A stretch of 7,171 nt of DNA from an uncultured Lachnospiraceae bacterium (GTDB lineage Bacteria > Bacillota > Clostridia > Lachnospirales > Lachnospiraceae). Below the pieces are notes generated by a model. The model saw only the letters and a program-made list of their open reading frames with translations. It did no database searches and was not told the DNA's origin. The translations under genes were made by a program, and so were the position numbers. The DNA lies in NCBI GenBank assembly GCA_910585065.1, contig CAJUCG010000183.1:1-7171 (forward strand). The letters are read 5' to 3'. This document shows, piece after piece, positions 6,459 through 7,171 of this stretch (position 1 is its first letter; the number at the start of each line of letters is the position of its first letter).

Positions 6459-6513
6459 AAAAAGAAAATCCCCGCTTGGGATGGAATCCCTGCACAGCGG
6501 AGATTTTCTTTTT
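6459..6513. terminator. Nested-hairpin bidirectional terminator between hisD and the NUDIX gene
   Basis: AAAAAGAAAATC-CCCGCT (6459-6476) pairs with AGCGG-AGATTTTCTTTTT (6496-6513) over 18 positions with one mismatch. The enclosed loop holds a second 5-bp hairpin, GGGAT/ATCCC (6478-6490). Each strand ends its stem in a T-rich run, so the element can stop both convergent genes: hisD ends 6 nt before it, and the NUDIX stop lies about 30 nt beyond it. The remainder of the 6453-6545 gap shows nothing else. Confidence 0.85.
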
Positions 6514-6545
6514 ATACTTATATACACTAAAATAAATATTTCACC

Positions 6546-6998
6546 CTATAGTTCTTTTGCTTTTTCCATAGGGATTTCACCTTTACTTTCTCTATATTTT
6601 TCCATCAGCTTTGGCTGTATTTCCGGGTATGTCCAGCACTCTACTTCCCCGTCGGTCAAAATAATTTTTTCAATCTCACTATGCAGTTCTTCCTCAAGGG
6701 TTCGGATCTCTGCAAAATACAGCATTCCAAATGATTCCTGCTCCTTGTTTCCATCCCGCACTATAGAATAGGCACAAATCTCTTCTATATCAAAATCCAC
6801 TGCCCCGGTTTCCTCATAAAGCTCTCTCTTTGCTGTGGTAAGGATATCTTCTCCCGCCTCCCGGTGTCCCCCCGGTATCTCAAAAGTATCTCTTTTTCGA
6901 TGTTTGCAAAATACCCATTTTCCCTGTGTCCTTGCAAGAATTACCGCAAATTTAAGCAGGGAATCGTCCACCTCTTTATAAAATTTTACCTCAATCAT
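6546..6998 (-). CDS. NUDIX hydrolase
   Basis: A cytoplasmic protein of 150 residues from ATG 6998, a normal length for a single NUDIX domain. The NUDIX box is complete at residues 44-66 (GHREAGE, seven residues, RELYEETGA), with Glu59, Glu62 and Glu63 as the expected metal-binding glutamates. The family hydrolyses nucleoside diphosphates linked to another group (X). The lead-in KWVFCKHRKRDTFEIPGG resembles Firmicute 8-oxo-dGTP diphosphatase-like members, but the substrate cannot be assigned. GGAGGG at 7008-7003 favours ATG 6998 (4-5 nt spacing); ATG 7001 is too close, and the GTG at 7046 and ATG at 7010 lack a good site. It lies 51 nt downstream of the right-edge gene on the same strand, so it is probably cotranscribed with it. 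It is convergent with hisD. Confidence 0.88.
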   Translation of the reverse strand: MIEVKFYKEVDDSLLKFAVILARTQGKWVFCKHRKRDTFEIPGGHREAGEDILTTAKRELYEETGAVDFDIEEICAYSIVRDGNKEQESFGMLYFAEIRTLEEELHSEIEKIILTDGEVECWTYPEIQPKLMEKYRESKGEIPMEKAKEL

Positions 6999-7002
6999 CA
7001 TT

Positions 7003-7008
7003 CCCTCC
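7003..7008 (-). promoter_or_regulatory. Ribosome binding site for the NUDIX gene
   Basis: On the minus strand GGAGGG (7008-7003) lies 4-5 nt before ATG 6998. It overlaps the in-frame upstream ATG at 7010, which argues against the longer 162- or 166-residue versions. Confidence 0.6.
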
Positions 7009-7049
7009 ATCTTTAATTTCCAATATTCTGGCGCGAAAAATCTCACCCC

Positions 7050-7171
7050 TTACTTGGCTGGAATCAACACGCCAAGGCTTCCCTCGGCGTGTCCAAAACC
7101 AAAGGAACCTTCTGGGAAGGAAATACAAATGTTTCCATCTACAAAATACCAGTCCTCTATTCCATTTACAA
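7050..7171 (-). CDS. C-terminal 39 residues of a DUF3298-like protein (enters from right edge)
   Basis: A minus-strand frame enters from the right edge and ends with TAA at 7052-7050. The visible residues read VNGIEDWYFVDGNICISFPE and continue through GSFGFGHAEGSLGVLIPAK. The pattern W-Y-F, D-G, a beta strand, a Gly-rich turn, then V-x-I-P at the end resembles the C-terminus of DUF3298-type (RsiV-like) extracytoplasmic domains. If so, the full protein would be exported or membrane-anchored. The other two frames here contain an early stop or an unnaturally Arg/Trp-rich product. The gene is just upstream of the NUDIX gene. Family assignment from so short a piece is tentative; that it is coding is more certain. 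Confidence 0.6.
   Translation of the reverse strand, partial: VNGIEDWYFVDGNICISFPEGSFGFGHAEGSLGVLIPAK

Overview
The window looks like a chromosomal segment of a Gram-positive Firmicute, most plausibly a Lachnospiraceae-type gut Clostridium relative. This is inferred from Shine-Dalgarno-led starts, sigma-A-type promoters, a lipobox lipoprotein, an Ig-array NlpC/P60 wall enzyme, a DUF3298-like tail and the style of the SGNH and NUDIX proteins. No phage, transposon, CRISPR or rRNA/tRNA sequence is visible, and species cannot be read from the sequence alone.

Layout from left to right. (1) Positions 1-137 hold the N-terminal 45 codons of a minus-strand gene that runs off the left edge; its function is unrecognised. 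(2) Positions 138-423 are non-coding and hold a near-consensus minus-strand promoter (TTGACT-17-TATAAT), then a region able to fold into a long helix closing two hairpins, then a hairpin with seven U. It is either a stand-alone small RNA or a structured, attenuator-like leader of the left-edge gene. (3) Positions 424-2889 (minus) encode a lipoprotein with two complete SGNH esterase domains from an internal duplication. (4) Positions 2990-4900 (minus) encode an exported protein with an array of Ig-like domains and a C-terminal NlpC/P60 peptidase. Genes 4 and 3 lie head to tail, 100 bp apart with no convincing terminator, and probably form a cell-envelope operon transcribed from a promoter at 4951-4979. 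(5) Positions 4901-5165 are a divergent promoter region. Its rightward promoter (extended -10) is followed within about 25 nt by an intrinsic terminator, and then by the strong Shine-Dalgarno of hisD. (6) Positions 5166-6452 (plus) encode a divergent but catalytically complete histidinol dehydrogenase. (7) Positions 6453-6545 hold a nested hairpin serving as a bidirectional terminator between convergent genes. (8) Positions 6546-6998 (minus) encode a NUDIX hydrolase, preceded in the same direction by (9) the C-terminal 39 residues of a gene entering from the right edge, resembling the end of DUF3298-type proteins.

How the genes fit together. The SGNH lipoprotein and the NlpC/P60 protein would both act outside the membrane. 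A de-esterification plus peptide-cleavage role on wall or surface glycopolymers is a reasonable inference but is not proven. hisD is an orphan here, with no other his gene nearby, and appears separately controlled through a premature terminator in its leader. The NUDIX gene and the gene at the right edge look like one operon. The two most interesting non-coding signals are the RNA locus at 219-416 and the hisD leader at 5014-5165.
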